This document shows positions 8,322 to 17,285 of a stretch of 64,000 bases of DNA, in pieces. Position numbers and translations under genes: made by a program. Source of the stretch: Chryseobacterium gotjawalense (GTDB taxonomy: Bacteria > Bacteroidota > Bacteroidia > Flavobacteriales > Weeksellaceae); assembly GCF_030012525.1 (NCBI RefSeq), contig NZ_CP124855.1:3202524-3266523 (forward strand). Direction: 5' to 3'. A model generated the notes under the pieces. It worked only from the letters and a program-made list of their open reading frames with translations, ran no database searches and was not told the DNA's origin. Each line of letters starts with the position of its first letter. Position 1 is the stretch's first letter.

Positions 8322-8358
8322 AAAAAAGAGTTTACCATTACAGTAAACTCTTTTTTAT
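8322..8358. terminator. bidirectional terminator
   Basis: Stem AAAGAGTTTAC / GTAAACTCTTT (8325-8335 with 8343-8353) with A and T runs on either side, between convergent genes. Confidence 0.85.
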
Positions 8359-8500
8359 TTTAATTAATGAATCTTAAATCTTAAAATTTTTCTGCAGTTT
8401 AATTACAGAATAAATTATTAATATTCTTAATTCCTTAATGTTGAAAATACGAATGTCTAAGTTATTTTTTTTTATTACTAAAAACTTATTAGTCAGTATT

Positions 8501-10516
8501 TTATCCAAATGCTCTCTTCAGCAAACTCTCCACTTTCGGTTCGCTTCCTCTGAAATTTTTATACAGTTCCATCGGATCTTTTGTTCCGCCGGACGAAAGC
8601 AGAACTTTATATTTCGCTGCGATTTCCGGGTTGAAAATCCCATTTTCTTTAAAATACTGAAAAGCATCGGCATCTAAAACTTCCGCCCATTTATAAGAAT
8701 AATATCCCGCGGAATATCCTCCCTGAAAAATATGGGAAAAGCTTGTGCTCATCACTGTTTCCGGATTGCTAGGGTAAAGGTTGGTCGCTTTGGTTTCCTC
8801 CACTTCAAAGGTTTTGATATCGGCCACTTTTTCGGGAATCGTATGATAGCCCATATCCAGAATTCCAAATCCGATCTGTCTTAAAGTTTGATAACCTTCC
8901 ATAAAGTTCTTGGAATCTGAGATTTTCTGAATTTTCTCGTTTGGTAAAACTTCGCCGGTTTGATAATGTTTTGCAAAGGTTTTCAGGAATTCAGGCTCAT
9001 AGCAATAATTTTCTAAAAACTGCGACGGAAGCTCCACAAAGTCCCATTTCACAGAAGTTCCTGACAGATTCGGATAAGTCGTATTTGCCAGAATACCGTG
9101 CAAAGCATGTCCGAATTCATGGAAAAGCGTTGTTACTTCCTGGAAAGTCAATAAACTCGGCGTGTCGGAAGTCGGTTTTGAAAAATTACAAACAACAGAA
9201 ATATGCGGACGGTTATTTTTACCATTTTTAATGGATTGACTTTTAAAACTCGTCATCCACGCTCCGGCTCTTTTTCCTTTTCGCGGGAAATAATCAGCGT
9301 AAAGCAGGGCTTTGAAGGTTCCGTCTTCGAAGATTTCGTATGTTTTTACTTCTTCGTGGTATTTCTGAATTTCCGTAGTTTCTTTAAATTCTAAACCAAA
9401 AAGCGTTTTGGCTAAACCGAAAACAGCGTCCTGAACTTTCTCTAACTGGAAATAAGGTTTCAGCTCTTCATCATCGATATCGAATTTTTGTTTGCGCAGT
9501 TTTTCAGCGTAGAACGTGTGATCGTAACTTTCCATTTCTGAGATTCCATCAGCTTTGGCTAAGGTTTTTAATTCGTCGATTTCTTTTTCTGCAAAAGGTT
9601 TTGCTTTCTCTAAAAGTTCATTTAAAAATGATTTTACTTTTGCCGGAGATTTGGCCATTCTTTCTTCCAGAACATAATCAGCGTAATTTTCATAACCTAA
9701 AAGCTTGGCTTTTTTCTGTTTTAAAGAAATAATTTCTTTAATTAAATTCTGATTGTCGAATTCATTATTTTGGAAAGATTTTTTCCCGTTTGCTAAAGCC
9801 AGTTCTTTTCTTAATTCCCTGTTTTCAGCGTAAGTCATTAATGGAAGAAAACTCGGATATTGCAAAGTCACCACAAAACCGTCGAGATTTCGCTCTTTGG
9901 CTTCGTCGCGGTATTGCTGTAAAATCGCTTCCGGAATCCCTGCCAGTTCTTTTTCGTCGGTAATATGTTTGAAATAATTATTGGTTTCTGCCAAAACATT
10001 TTGCCCAAACTGCAGTGATTTCGTAGATAATTCAATGCTGATATTTTTGAACTTTTCTTTATCAGCCTCGTTTAACAAAGCACCGCTTCTTACAAAACCT
10101 TTGTAGGTTTCATTTAAAAGCATTTGCTGCTCATCGTTCAGACTGTATTTTTCTTTTTGGTCATAGACTTTTTTTATCTTTTCAAAAAGAGCTTTGTTTT
10201 GAGAAATATTTGCCGAGAATTCTGTTAAAAGCGGCGAAACTTCCTGCGCGATTTTCTGGATTTCATCATTGGTTTCGGCAGAATTCAAATTAAAGAAAAT
10301 TCCGGAAACCACTTCTAATTTTTCACCTGAAAAAGCCAGAGCTTCAATCACGTTTTCGAAAGTGGGTTCTTCTTCGTTTTCTACAATTCCATCAATTTCT
10401 TTCTCCGAAACTTTAATAAGTTCCTGAAATGCAGGAAGAAAATGCTCTTCTTTAATATCATTGAACGGCGCGGATTGATATTTCGTGGAAAATGTTTGTA
10501 ATAATGGATTTTGCAT
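8501..10516 (-). CDS. M3 family metallopeptidase (oligopeptidase A / Dcp type)
   Basis: 671 residues, cytoplasmic-looking with no signal peptide. The zinc motif HEFGH (residues 466-470, in TLFHEFGHALHG) and the downstream Glu in VELPSQFLENYC place it in thimet-oligopeptidase family M3. The start MQNPLLQTFSTKYQSAPFND and the C-terminal FSHIFQGGYSAGYYSYKWAEV with DPMELYKNFRG are typical of bacterial M3A enzymes. These degrade short peptides, either as peptidyl-dipeptidases or oligopeptidases; which one applies here cannot be told. A TAAATTTG box at 10563-10570 on this strand may be the promoter. It is divergent from the SRPBCC gene. Confidence 0.93.
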   Translation of the reverse strand: MQNPLLQTFSTKYQSAPFNDIKEEHFLPAFQELIKVSEKEIDGIVENEEEPTFENVIEALAFSGEKLEVVSGIFFNLNSAETNDEIQKIAQEVSPLLTEFSANISQNKALFEKIKKVYDQKEKYSLNDEQQMLLNETYKGFVRSGALLNEADKEKFKNISIELSTKSLQFGQNVLAETNNYFKHITDEKELAGIPEAILQQYRDEAKERNLDGFVVTLQYPSFLPLMTYAENRELRKELALANGKKSFQNNEFDNQNLIKEIISLKQKKAKLLGYENYADYVLEERMAKSPAKVKSFLNELLEKAKPFAEKEIDELKTLAKADGISEMESYDHTFYAEKLRKQKFDIDDEELKPYFQLEKVQDAVFGLAKTLFGLEFKETTEIQKYHEEVKTYEIFEDGTFKALLYADYFPRKGKRAGAWMTSFKSQSIKNGKNNRPHISVVCNFSKPTSDTPSLLTFQEVTTLFHEFGHALHGILANTTYPNLSGTSVKWDFVELPSQFLENYCYEPEFLKTFAKHYQTGEVLPNEKIQKISDSKNFMEGYQTLRQIGFGILDMGYHTIPEKVADIKTFEVEETKATNLYPSNPETVMSTSFSHIFQGGYSAGYYSYKWAEVLDADAFQYFKENGIFNPEIAAKYKVLLSSGGTKDPMELYKNFRGSEPKVESLLKRAFG

Positions 10517-10562
10517 TTGTGATTTAAGTTTAATTAAATTTTATCTTTAAAAGATTGAACAG

Positions 10563-10593
10563 CAAATTTACTGAAAATTATATTTTATCTTTG
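10563..10593. promoter_or_regulatory. divergent -7 boxes for the M3 peptidase and SRPBCC genes
   Basis: TAAATTTG on the minus strand (10570-10563) points to the peptidase and TATCTTTG on the plus strand (10586-10593) points to the SRPBCC gene. The -33 elements are poor for both. Confidence 0.45.
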
Positions 10594-10616
10594 AATTCAT
10601 AAAATTCTAAAAAACT

Positions 10617-11135
10617 ATGAAAAATCTATTGAAAATCCTTTTGGCAATCGTTGCTGTTCTGATTATTACGATGTTGGTAATGGGAAAAGCGTATCATTTT
10701 GAAAAATCGATTGTAATCAATGCACCCGCGGAAAAAGTGTATTCCCATCTCAATTCCACAAAATCATTTAATGAATGGAATCCTTGGTTTAAGTTGGATC
10801 CAACTTTGAAAGTAACTTATTCCGGAAATCCCGGACAAATCGGCGATAAATATTGTTGGGATGGCAATAAAGAAGCAGGAAGCGGATGCCAGGAAATTAC
10901 GGCGCTCGTTCCCAATCAGAAACAATCGACCAAAATGGTTTTCTTTAAACCTTTTGAAAGCGATGCTACTTCAAACATTGTCCTTACGCCGGAAGGAAAC
11001 GCTACCAAAGTAACCTGGGATATGGATTGCGAACTGGATTATCCCATGAATTTGATGAAATTGTTTATGGACAGCCAAATGGACAAATCTTACGGAGAAG
11101 GATTGTCGGCTTTAAAAAGAATCGCTGAAAAATAA
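10617..11135 (+). CDS. SRPBCC family protein with N-terminal membrane anchor
   Basis: 172 residues. Residues 4-24 (LLKILLAIVAVLIITMLVMG) form one hydrophobic anchor. The rest follows the polyketide-cyclase/SRPBCC pattern: FEKSIVINAPAEKVYSHLNS, FNEWNPWFKLDP, VTYSGNPGQIGDKYCWDGNK and a closing helix. The WNPWFKLDP motif is common in this subfamily, which binds hydrophobic ligands; no ligand is known. The domain would face the periplasm or cytoplasm depending on anchor topology. The gene is monocistronic, with a terminator at 11154-11180. Confidence 0.85.
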   Translation: MKNLLKILLAIVAVLIITMLVMGKAYHFEKSIVINAPAEKVYSHLNSTKSFNEWNPWFKLDPTLKVTYSGNPGQIGDKYCWDGNKEAGSGCQEITALVPNQKQSTKMVFFKPFESDATSNIVLTPEGNATKVTWDMDCELDYPMNLMKLFMDSQMDKSYGEGLSALKRIAEK

Positions 11136-11153
11136 ATTTTGAAACAGGAAATG

Positions 11154-11180
11154 AAGTCGGGTTGAAGTCCGACTTTTTTT
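11154..11180 (+). terminator. terminator of the SRPBCC gene
   Basis: Stem AAGTCGG / CCGACTT (11154-11160 with 11169-11175) followed by a T run. Confidence 0.8.
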
Positions 11181-11348
11181 GTGATAGGATAAAAGCAGTT
11201 TTATTCCTTTTTTAAATTATTAAAAGACTGTTAAAATATTGATAATGTTTGAAACCATCAGAAATAATTACCTTAAATTTGTCTTCCGTTTGTAAAAAAG
11301 CAAAATCTTTAACAAACGACTTTAAATAAAATTGAGAAAAATCAGTAA

Positions 11349-12413
11349 ATGAAAAAATTCACAGCCATTGCGCTTCTTTCTATAACATTAGTTGCCTGTA
11401 AAAAAGAAACCAAAACCGTTACCAAAGTTGATCCCCAAACCGGGAAAACAATTACCGTAGAAGTTCCTGTAGAAAACACTTCCGATTCACTAAAAGTCGA
11501 AAAAGCACCAGAACAGGTTTTGGCGATTAAAGATTCTTTGGGAGTTTACCGGCAGACTTTCAAATTAGAAAAAGGACAAACTTATCCTTTGGTCACCTAC
11601 CAAAAAGATGTTCAGACGATGACTGCTCCTGATGGGAAATCGCAAAGTGGTACCAGCGAAATGACCGACGAAATGTCATTTGCCGTAAATGATTTTAAAG
11701 ACGGGGTTTATGATATCACCATTAATTTAATCGGAAAAAGAAATTCTCAATCAGCGAATGGTAAAACGGTAGCCGTTGATACGAAGCAGGCAGAACCGAA
11801 AGATGAGCAGCTGAAAATGATGTGGAAAGTGAATAAAGCTTTGGTCGGAAATAAATTAAAGTTGAAAATGACCGAAACCGGAAAAGTAATTTCGATCACA
11901 GGTTTTGACGCGGTTTATAACAAAATTAGTGGTTCTGTGGGATCAGCAATTAAAGACGCCAAAGACAAAGCCGGTTTTATCAACAGTTTTAAACAAAGCT
12001 TTAATGAAAAAATGCTGAAAGACCAATTCACAAAAAATCTGGTTTTGATTCCGGCAAAAGGAGTGAAGATCGGCGATAAATGGTCTGAAAGCGAAAACGC
12101 AACGCCGGACGGAAAAATAAAATTGACTACAACATACACGCTGAAAAGTGTTGGCGACGGAATTGCACAAATTTCGGTTGTAGGCGGAATTCCTAAAAAA
12201 TCGGATAAACAAACCCAGGAAGGGGTCACCAGATCAATGAGTTCTGAGTTGTCACAAAACGGAACAATCACTTTGGATCAAAAAACCGGTTGGGTGAAAA
12301 ATCAAAATATTGCTGTGAAAACTGCGCAAACCGAAACACTTTCAGACGGTAAACAATCTCAAACAATGAAATCTGTTTCTAATTCAACGGTTATTGTAAA
12401 TCCTTCAAAATAG
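11349..12413 (+). CDS. DUF6263 family lipoprotein
   Basis: 354 residues. MKKFTAIALLSITLVAC is a lipoprotein signal; Cys17 would be lipidated by Lgt, also in this window. The mature part begins with charged KKETKTVTKVDP, followed by a beta-rich domain with repeated Lys/Thr-rich strands, for example QTYPLVTYQKDVQT and IKLTTTYTLKSVGDG. This is the DUF6263 pattern seen across Flavobacteriia. The function is unknown. The protein probably sits on the periplasmic face of a membrane. It is followed at 12465 by DUF4834 and then YfhO, all on the same strand with short gaps, so an operon is possible. Confidence 0.75.
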   Translation: MKKFTAIALLSITLVACKKETKTVTKVDPQTGKTITVEVPVENTSDSLKVEKAPEQVLAIKDSLGVYRQTFKLEKGQTYPLVTYQKDVQTMTAPDGKSQSGTSEMTDEMSFAVNDFKDGVYDITINLIGKRNSQSANGKTVAVDTKQAEPKDEQLKMMWKVNKALVGNKLKLKMTETGKVISITGFDAVYNKISGSVGSAIKDAKDKAGFINSFKQSFNEKMLKDQFTKNLVLIPAKGVKIGDKWSESENATPDGKIKLTTTYTLKSVGDGIAQISVVGGIPKKSDKQTQEGVTRSMSSELSQNGTITLDQKTGWVKNQNIAVKTAQTETLSDGKQSQTMKSVSNSTVIVNPSK

Positions 12414-12464
12414 GATTGCACGGACTGTGTTAAAGAAACCTTTCTCTATTACTAAAAATAAGAA

Positions 12465-12683
12465 ATGAAATATATATTAGAATTAATTCTAACCACAGTA
12501 ATCATTTTTTTTGTTTGGAATTTTTTAAAAAGAATGTTTTTTACTAAAATTTTTAAATTTCCACAGCCCAGAAATGATGAAAATGTAAACCAACAGAAAT
12601 CCAAAGAAAAGTTGGATTCCAAGATCAAGTGGGATGCAGAAACCGTAGATTACGAAGAGGTTAAAGAACCTAAAGAAAAATAG
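12465..12683 (+). CDS. DUF4834 family small membrane protein
   Basis: 72 residues. An N-terminal hydrophobic helix (residues 4-20, ILELILTTVIIFFVWNF) is followed by a basic junction and an acidic, Lys/Glu-rich tail ending EVKEPKEK. This size and layout, next to a YfhO gene, is typical of DUF4834 proteins in Flavobacteriia. The function is unknown. A hairpin with a T run follows at 12690-12722, 18 bp before the YfhO start, so the connection to YfhO may be attenuated. Confidence 0.75.
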   Translation: MKYILELILTTVIIFFVWNFLKRMFFTKIFKFPQPRNDENVNQQKSKEKLDSKIKWDAETVDYEEVKEPKEK

Positions 12684-12689
12684 AAATTT

Positions 12690-12722
12690 GAAAATCCTTT
12701 GACCATGTCGAAGGGTTTTTCT
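12690..12722 (+). terminator. possible terminator before yfhO
   Basis: Stem AAATCCTT / AAGGGTTT (one G-T pair) with a TTTTT run. It lies between two same-strand genes and could limit read-through. Confidence 0.5.
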
Positions 12723-12740
12723 CAATAATAAACCTAAAGA

Positions 12741-15317
12741 ATGTTAAAAAATAGAAACTTAATTTTCATTATCGGAAGCCTGGTGGTTTTCATTTTGTTG
12801 GCTGTTATTTACGCCAATCCTGTGTTAACCGGGAAGCAACTTTTTCAGCACGATATTGTGCAGTACAAAGGCGGCGCAAAAGAACTCCTGGATTATCGTG
12901 CGGAAAATGGAAAAGAAACTTATTGGAGCGATTCTATGTTTGGCGGAATGCCGACTTATCAGATGGGAGCGCAGTTCCGGGGTGATGTTATTAAAAACAT
13001 TGATAATTTGCTGAACTTTTTACCGAAGCCAGCGAACTATATTTTCCTACTTTTTTCCGGATTTTTTCTTTTAGGTTTAGTTGCAGTTAGAAATTGGAAA
13101 TACGCACTTTTAGGTGCTAGCTTTTTCGGACTTTCAACGTATTTTTATATCGCTCTTGCGGCCGGCCATAACGGTAAAATACATACGGTTGCTTATTTTG
13201 CACCGCTTTTAGCCGGAATACTTTTGGTTTATATCCGTAAAAAATATGTGGTCGGATTTATCGTGACGGCACTTTTTATGGGCTTACAAATCGCTGCCAA
13301 TCACCCGCAGATGACCTATTATCTGTTTATCGCGCTTGCTTTTTTATTCTTGTCAGAACTCATCCGTGCTTTTCAGGGAAAAACCGACTGGAAACATTTT
13401 GGTATTTCAACAGGGATTTTGGCATTGGCGTTTGTCCTGGGAATTGGAATGAATTCCCAGCGGATTATGGCAAATTCTGAATACATCACCGAAACCGTTC
13501 GCGGAAAGCAGATTTTAGATAATGAAAAGCATTCTGCCGACAAATCGGGCATGGACAAAGAAAGCATGTTGATGTGGAGCTATGGCAAACTGGAAACTTT
13601 GAATCTGTTTATTCCACGGTTAATGGGCGGTGCAAGCAATGAAGAAGGTTCTGATCAAATGATGGCGAAACTGCAGCAATTGGTTCAGCAAAATGTGACT
13701 TCCCAACAGGAAATGGACCGGATTTCGAAAGGTTTCAGCTCACTGGCTTATTGGGGCGAACAACCGGGAACTTCCGGACCGGCTTATCAGGGAGCGGTAG
13801 TTTGTTTTCTGGCTGTTTTAGGATTTTTCTTCGCGTGGAAGAAATACAGGTACTGGATTTTAGGAGCTTCGGTTTTAACCATTCTGCTGGCGTGGGGAAG
13901 TAATTTTATGATCGTTTCCGATTTCTTCATCGATTTCGTTCCTTTCTATAATAAATTCAGAGCGCCGAGTTCTATTTTGGTCGTTGTCGAATTATTATTT
14001 CCATTGATTGCAATTGTAGGACTGTACCGTTTCTTTAATTCTAATGAAAAAACGGAAACATCTTCTGATAACATATTAACAGAGGATTACAAGAAGAAAA
14101 CTTTGATTTATGTAAGTTCTTCAATTTTAGGAATTACCTTTATATTACTCCTTTTCGGAAAATCAATTTTAGGATTTTATACGCCTTCAGAAAAAACTTA
14201 TCTGCCGCCGTTTTTATTGGATTTTTTAGTGGATGAACGGTTTAAAATGTTCAGTGTTGATGCGATAAAAGCGATAGTTTTTGTAGCGGTTACAGCGGGA
14301 GTTTTATTTTTAAGTTTAAAAAATAAAATCACTCAGAATATAGCAATCGTCATCATTGGTTTGGTGAGTTTATTTGATTTGTGGAGTGTGAATAAAAGGT
14401 ATTTGAACAATGATAATTTCATTGATAAATCTTTTACTGAAAATCCTTTCCAGACCGAAAATTCAGAATTGTTGATGCAGAAAGTACGCGATAACGCCAA
14501 TCTAAAATCATTGCTGGATAATGCCAATATGAACAAGACTTTGGAAACGATTGCCGAAAAAGACCAGGGACATTACCGGATTTATAATCAAATTTTAGGG
14601 CCGTTTAATGAAACCAATACTTCTTATTTTAAATCGTCTGTTGGAGGTTATCACGCGGTGAAATTACGGAGGTATGATGATTTGATCAATGAGTATTTTG
14701 GTAAAATGGATACGGTAAAAGTTCCGCGAATCCTCAATATGCTGAATACAAAGTATATGATTTTTGGCAGTCCGGAGCAGCCGAAAGTCGTAACCAATGC
14801 TGATGCAAATGGCAACGCATGGTTTGTTTCTGAATTAAAATTCGCCGGTACACCAAATGAAGAATTGGATCAGATCGGAGTAATTGATAATAAAAAAGTG
14901 GCCGTAATTGCGAAAGCAGACCAAAAATATTTTGACGGAAAACCTCTGCAGCAGGATTCTACCGCATTTTTAGATCTGAAAAAATACGAAGCCAACGAAC
15001 TCGAATTCACTTCTCAATCAAAAACGCCGCAATTAGCCATATTCTCGGAAATTTATTATCCGAAAGGTTGGAAAATGTTTGTTGATGAAAAAGAAGTTCC
15101 TTATATCAAAGCAGATTATTTGCTGAGAGCAGTGTATGTTCCTGCCGGAAAACATACGATAAAAATGATTTTCGCACCGGAAGTAATCGCAAAAGGAAAA
15201 GTCATTTCGATGATTGCGTTTGGATTATTTTTATTGTTGAGCGGCCTGGGAGTTTATTTCATTTACCGCAAAAGAGACAAAAGAAATTTTTTAAATATGA
15301 AGGAGTTCAAAAGATAG
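12741..15317 (+). CDS. YfhO family membrane protein
   Basis: 858 residues. There are about 13 hydrophobic segments and a soluble region near residues 580-820, followed by a final membrane helix (KVISMIAFGLFLLLSGLGVYFIY). The N-terminal loop with FQHDIVQYKGGAKELLDYR and WSDSMFGGMPTYQMG is the GT-C-like acidic loop region found in YfhO proteins. Bacillus YfhO is required for glycosylation of lipoteichoic acid. In Bacteroidota the protein is assumed to act in envelope glycan assembly, using a lipid-linked sugar, but the substrate is unknown. It lies upstream of a glycosyltransferase gene, which fits such a role. The GxxExxY gene starts 9 bp after its stop. Confidence 0.87.
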   Translation: MLKNRNLIFIIGSLVVFILLAVIYANPVLTGKQLFQHDIVQYKGGAKELLDYRAENGKETYWSDSMFGGMPTYQMGAQFRGDVIKNIDNLLNFLPKPANYIFLLFSGFFLLGLVAVRNWKYALLGASFFGLSTYFYIALAAGHNGKIHTVAYFAPLLAGILLVYIRKKYVVGFIVTALFMGLQIAANHPQMTYYLFIALAFLFLSELIRAFQGKTDWKHFGISTGILALAFVLGIGMNSQRIMANSEYITETVRGKQILDNEKHSADKSGMDKESMLMWSYGKLETLNLFIPRLMGGASNEEGSDQMMAKLQQLVQQNVTSQQEMDRISKGFSSLAYWGEQPGTSGPAYQGAVVCFLAVLGFFFAWKKYRYWILGASVLTILLAWGSNFMIVSDFFIDFVPFYNKFRAPSSILVVVELLFPLIAIVGLYRFFNSNEKTETSSDNILTEDYKKKTLIYVSSSILGITFILLLFGKSILGFYTPSEKTYLPPFLLDFLVDERFKMFSVDAIKAIVFVAVTAGVLFLSLKNKITQNIAIVIIGLVSLFDLWSVNKRYLNNDNFIDKSFTENPFQTENSELLMQKVRDNANLKSLLDNANMNKTLETIAEKDQGHYRIYNQILGPFNETNTSYFKSSVGGYHAVKLRRYDDLINEYFGKMDTVKVPRILNMLNTKYMIFGSPEQPKVVTNADANGNAWFVSELKFAGTPNEELDQIGVIDNKKVAVIAKADQKYFDGKPLQQDSTAFLDLKKYEANELEFTSQSKTPQLAIFSEIYYPKGWKMFVDEKEVPYIKADYLLRAVYVPAGKHTIKMIFAPEVIAKGKVISMIAFGLFLLLSGLGVYFIYRKRDKRNFLNMKEFKR

Positions 15318-15326
15318 AAAAAGGCA

Positions 15327-15734
15327 ATGATAACTCAGAAATACATAACAGATCTAACTTATAGGATTAATGGAGCTTGCATTGAAGTTCATAAACTCCT
15401 AGGTTCTGGACTGTCTGAAATTGTGTATCATAAAGCTTTGGAAAAAGAATTTCAATTGAGAGAAATGAGTTATCAGTCTGAATTTAAAATTCCTGTTGTC
15501 TATAAAGGAGAAAATTTAGATTGCGACTTTAAATGTGATTTTTTGATTGAAAATTTGATCATTCTCGAAATTAAATCTGTTGCGGCCATTTTAGATATTC
15601 ATAAATCTCAGGTTTTAAATTACATGAATTTATTAAAAGTTCCAAAAGGTATTCTTGTAAATTTTAATGTTAAAAATTTGTATCATTTTGGTCAAGAGAC
15701 TTTTATCAATAAATATTTTGATCAATATGATTGA
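15327..15734 (+). CDS. GxxExxY protein (PD-(D/E)xK-like)
   Basis: 135 residues. The defining motif is GLSEIVY at about residues 29-35. Downstream, CDFLIENLIILEIKS gives the Asp...Glu-x-Lys arrangement of a PD-(D/E)xK nuclease core. A second conserved region is HKSQVLNYMNLLKVPKGILVNF. Members of this family are common in Bacteroidota and often sit as isolated cassettes; their biochemical role is not established. Here it is squeezed between YfhO (9 bp upstream) and a glycosyltransferase (143 bp downstream). That position and its lower GC suggest a late insertion rather than a functional partner. Confidence 0.85.
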   Translation: MITQKYITDLTYRINGACIEVHKLLGSGLSEIVYHKALEKEFQLREMSYQSEFKIPVVYKGENLDCDFKCDFLIENLIILEIKSVAAILDIHKSQVLNYMNLLKVPKGILVNFNVKNLYHFGQETFINKYFDQYD

Positions 15735-15813
15735 AATTTAAACAAAATTATTTTCGTGAATGAATTCGATTTCTCCGCTTTTGCAATCTTTTGAATTTCT
15801 GAAAATTAACTAT

Positions 15814-15850
15814 TATCTTTTGTTTCTTTTGCGGTTAAAAACTCTTTTAA
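15814..15850 (+). repeat. short dispersed repeat (TATCTTTTG...CTTTTGCGGTTAAAA)
   Basis: The block TATCTTTTGTTTCTTTTGCG followed by GTTAAAA resembles sequences at 51590-51676 and 52043-52082. It lies in the gap before the glycosyltransferase gene. Confidence 0.35.
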
Positions 15851-15876
15851 AGTAAAAAAAATGGATCAAATAATCA

Positions 15877-17169
15877 ATGAAATCTCCTAAGAAAATATTA
15901 ATCATTACCTATTATTGGCCGCCAGCCGGTGGGCCGGGTGTTCAGCGGTGGTTGAAATTCGTGAAATATCTACCCGAATTCGGCTGGAAACCCACCGTTT
16001 TTATTCCCCAAAATCCGAGTTATCCGATTATTGACGAAACTTTGGAAAATGAAGTTTCAGAAGATTTAGAAATCATTAAAACCAAAATTTGGGAACCTTA
16101 CCAGATCGCCGAATTTTTCGGGAAAGACAATAAGAAATTCAAAGCTGGACAATTTGATGTCGGCGAAAATCAAAGTTGGAAATCGAAACTTTCAATTTGG
16201 GTTCGTGGTAATTTTTTCATTCCAGATGCGCGCGTTTTTTGGGTGAAACCTTCTGTGAAATTTCTAAAAGAATATTTAAAGGAAAATCGCTTTGATGCCT
16301 TTGTTACAACGGGTCCGCCGCATTCTATGCATCTGATTGGTTTAGAATTAAAGAAAGAATTTCCTCAATTAAAATGGATTGCAGATTTTCGTGATCCGTG
16401 GACAGAAATTTCTTATTATAAGCATTTAAAACTTACGAAATCTGCCGATCAGAAACATAGAAACCTCGAACAGCAGGTTTTTGAAAAGGCGGATATTACT
16501 TTAGCGACGAGTTTCTCCGATGCAGAAAATTTCAGGCAAAATGGAGCCAACGCATTTTGTATTACCAATGGTTTTGATCGGAACGTTTCGGTCGCCGAGC
16601 GGAGCCGAAGTGACCACAGAAAAAAATTCACTCTAAGTTATATCGGGGTTCTGGAACAGCTGCGGAATCCTAATGTTTTATGGAAAGTTTTAAACGAATT
16701 GGTTTCCGAAAACCAAGATTTTAGAAATAATTTTCAGATAAAATTTGTCGGTAGAATTGATGATAAAATTTTAACTGAAATCGAACAGTCGGAACTGAAA
16801 GATTCAATAAATAATTTAGGTTATCTTTCTCATTCAGAAGCAAATGCGGAAATGAACGAGTCGGATTTATTATTGATTACCAATTTCCCGGATGAAAGTT
16901 CGAAAGGAATTATTCCCGGAAAAATTTTCGAATATTTGGCGACCGGAAAACAGATTCTTTCATTCGGTCCGAAAGAAAGTGATGTGAAGAAAATTTTAAG
17001 TGAAACCAACGCTGGAAAACATTTTTCTTACAATGATGAATCAGCATTAAAAGTGTTTTTGTTGCAACAGTTCGAAGCTTGGAAATCAGGAAAGTCAGAT
17101 TCGCAAACGTACAATATCGAACAATTCTCCCGAAAAAATTTGACTCAAAAACTGACGGAACTTTTGTGA
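15877..17169 (+). CDS. glycosyltransferase family 4-like protein with in-frame repeat insertion
   Basis: 430 residues, two Rossmann-like (GT-B) domains. The N-terminal half starts KILIITYYWPPAGGPGVQRW, a strong GT4 hallmark for flavobacterial surface-sugar transferases. The acceptor domain contains FVTTGPPHSMHLIG and WIADFRDPWTEI. The donor half begins FTLSYIGVLEQLRNPNVLW and includes GIIPGKIFEYLATGKQILSFG. Between the domains (residues about 238-247) the sequence SVAERSRSDH is encoded by a near-palindromic 26-bp insert at 16590-16615. The enzyme probably adds a sugar during polysaccharide assembly and would be cytoplasmic. The YfhO gene upstream is a likely pathway partner. A terminator follows. 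Confidence 0.88.
   Translation: MKSPKKILIITYYWPPAGGPGVQRWLKFVKYLPEFGWKPTVFIPQNPSYPIIDETLENEVSEDLEIIKTKIWEPYQIAEFFGKDNKKFKAGQFDVGENQSWKSKLSIWVRGNFFIPDARVFWVKPSVKFLKEYLKENRFDAFVTTGPPHSMHLIGLELKKEFPQLKWIADFRDPWTEISYYKHLKLTKSADQKHRNLEQQVFEKADITLATSFSDAENFRQNGANAFCITNGFDRNVSVAERSRSDHRKKFTLSYIGVLEQLRNPNVLWKVLNELVSENQDFRNNFQIKFVGRIDDKILTEIEQSELKDSINNLGYLSHSEANAEMNESDLLLITNFPDESSKGIIPGKIFEYLATGKQILSFGPKESDVKKILSETNAGKHFSYNDESALKVFLLQQFEAWKSGKSDSQTYNIEQFSRKNLTQKLTELL
16590..16615 (+). repeat. intragenic palindromic repeat inside the glycosyltransferase gene
   Basis: 26 bp with ends GGTCGC and GTGACC, an inverted repeat with one G-T pair, around CGAGCGGAGCCGAA. It is GC-rich against an AT-rich gene and is in frame. 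It encodes VAERSRSD in the linker between the two domains. I recall the same peptide scattered in unrelated flavobacterial proteins; this is memory, not a search. Confidence 0.6.
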
Positions 17170-17202
17170 GTTTTCCCATTAGGTTCAATGAAATTTGGTA
17201 AA

Positions 17203-17234
17203 AGTAAAGTCGGACAAATGCCCGACTTTATCAT
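17203..17234. terminator. bidirectional terminator
   Basis: Stem TAAAGTCGG / CCGACTTTA (17205-17213 with 17222-17230) between convergent genes. Confidence 0.75.
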
Positions 17235-17285
17235 TTAATTTAAAACTTTCCCGGCCAAATTTTTAAAGGGAAATTACAACGTTTT

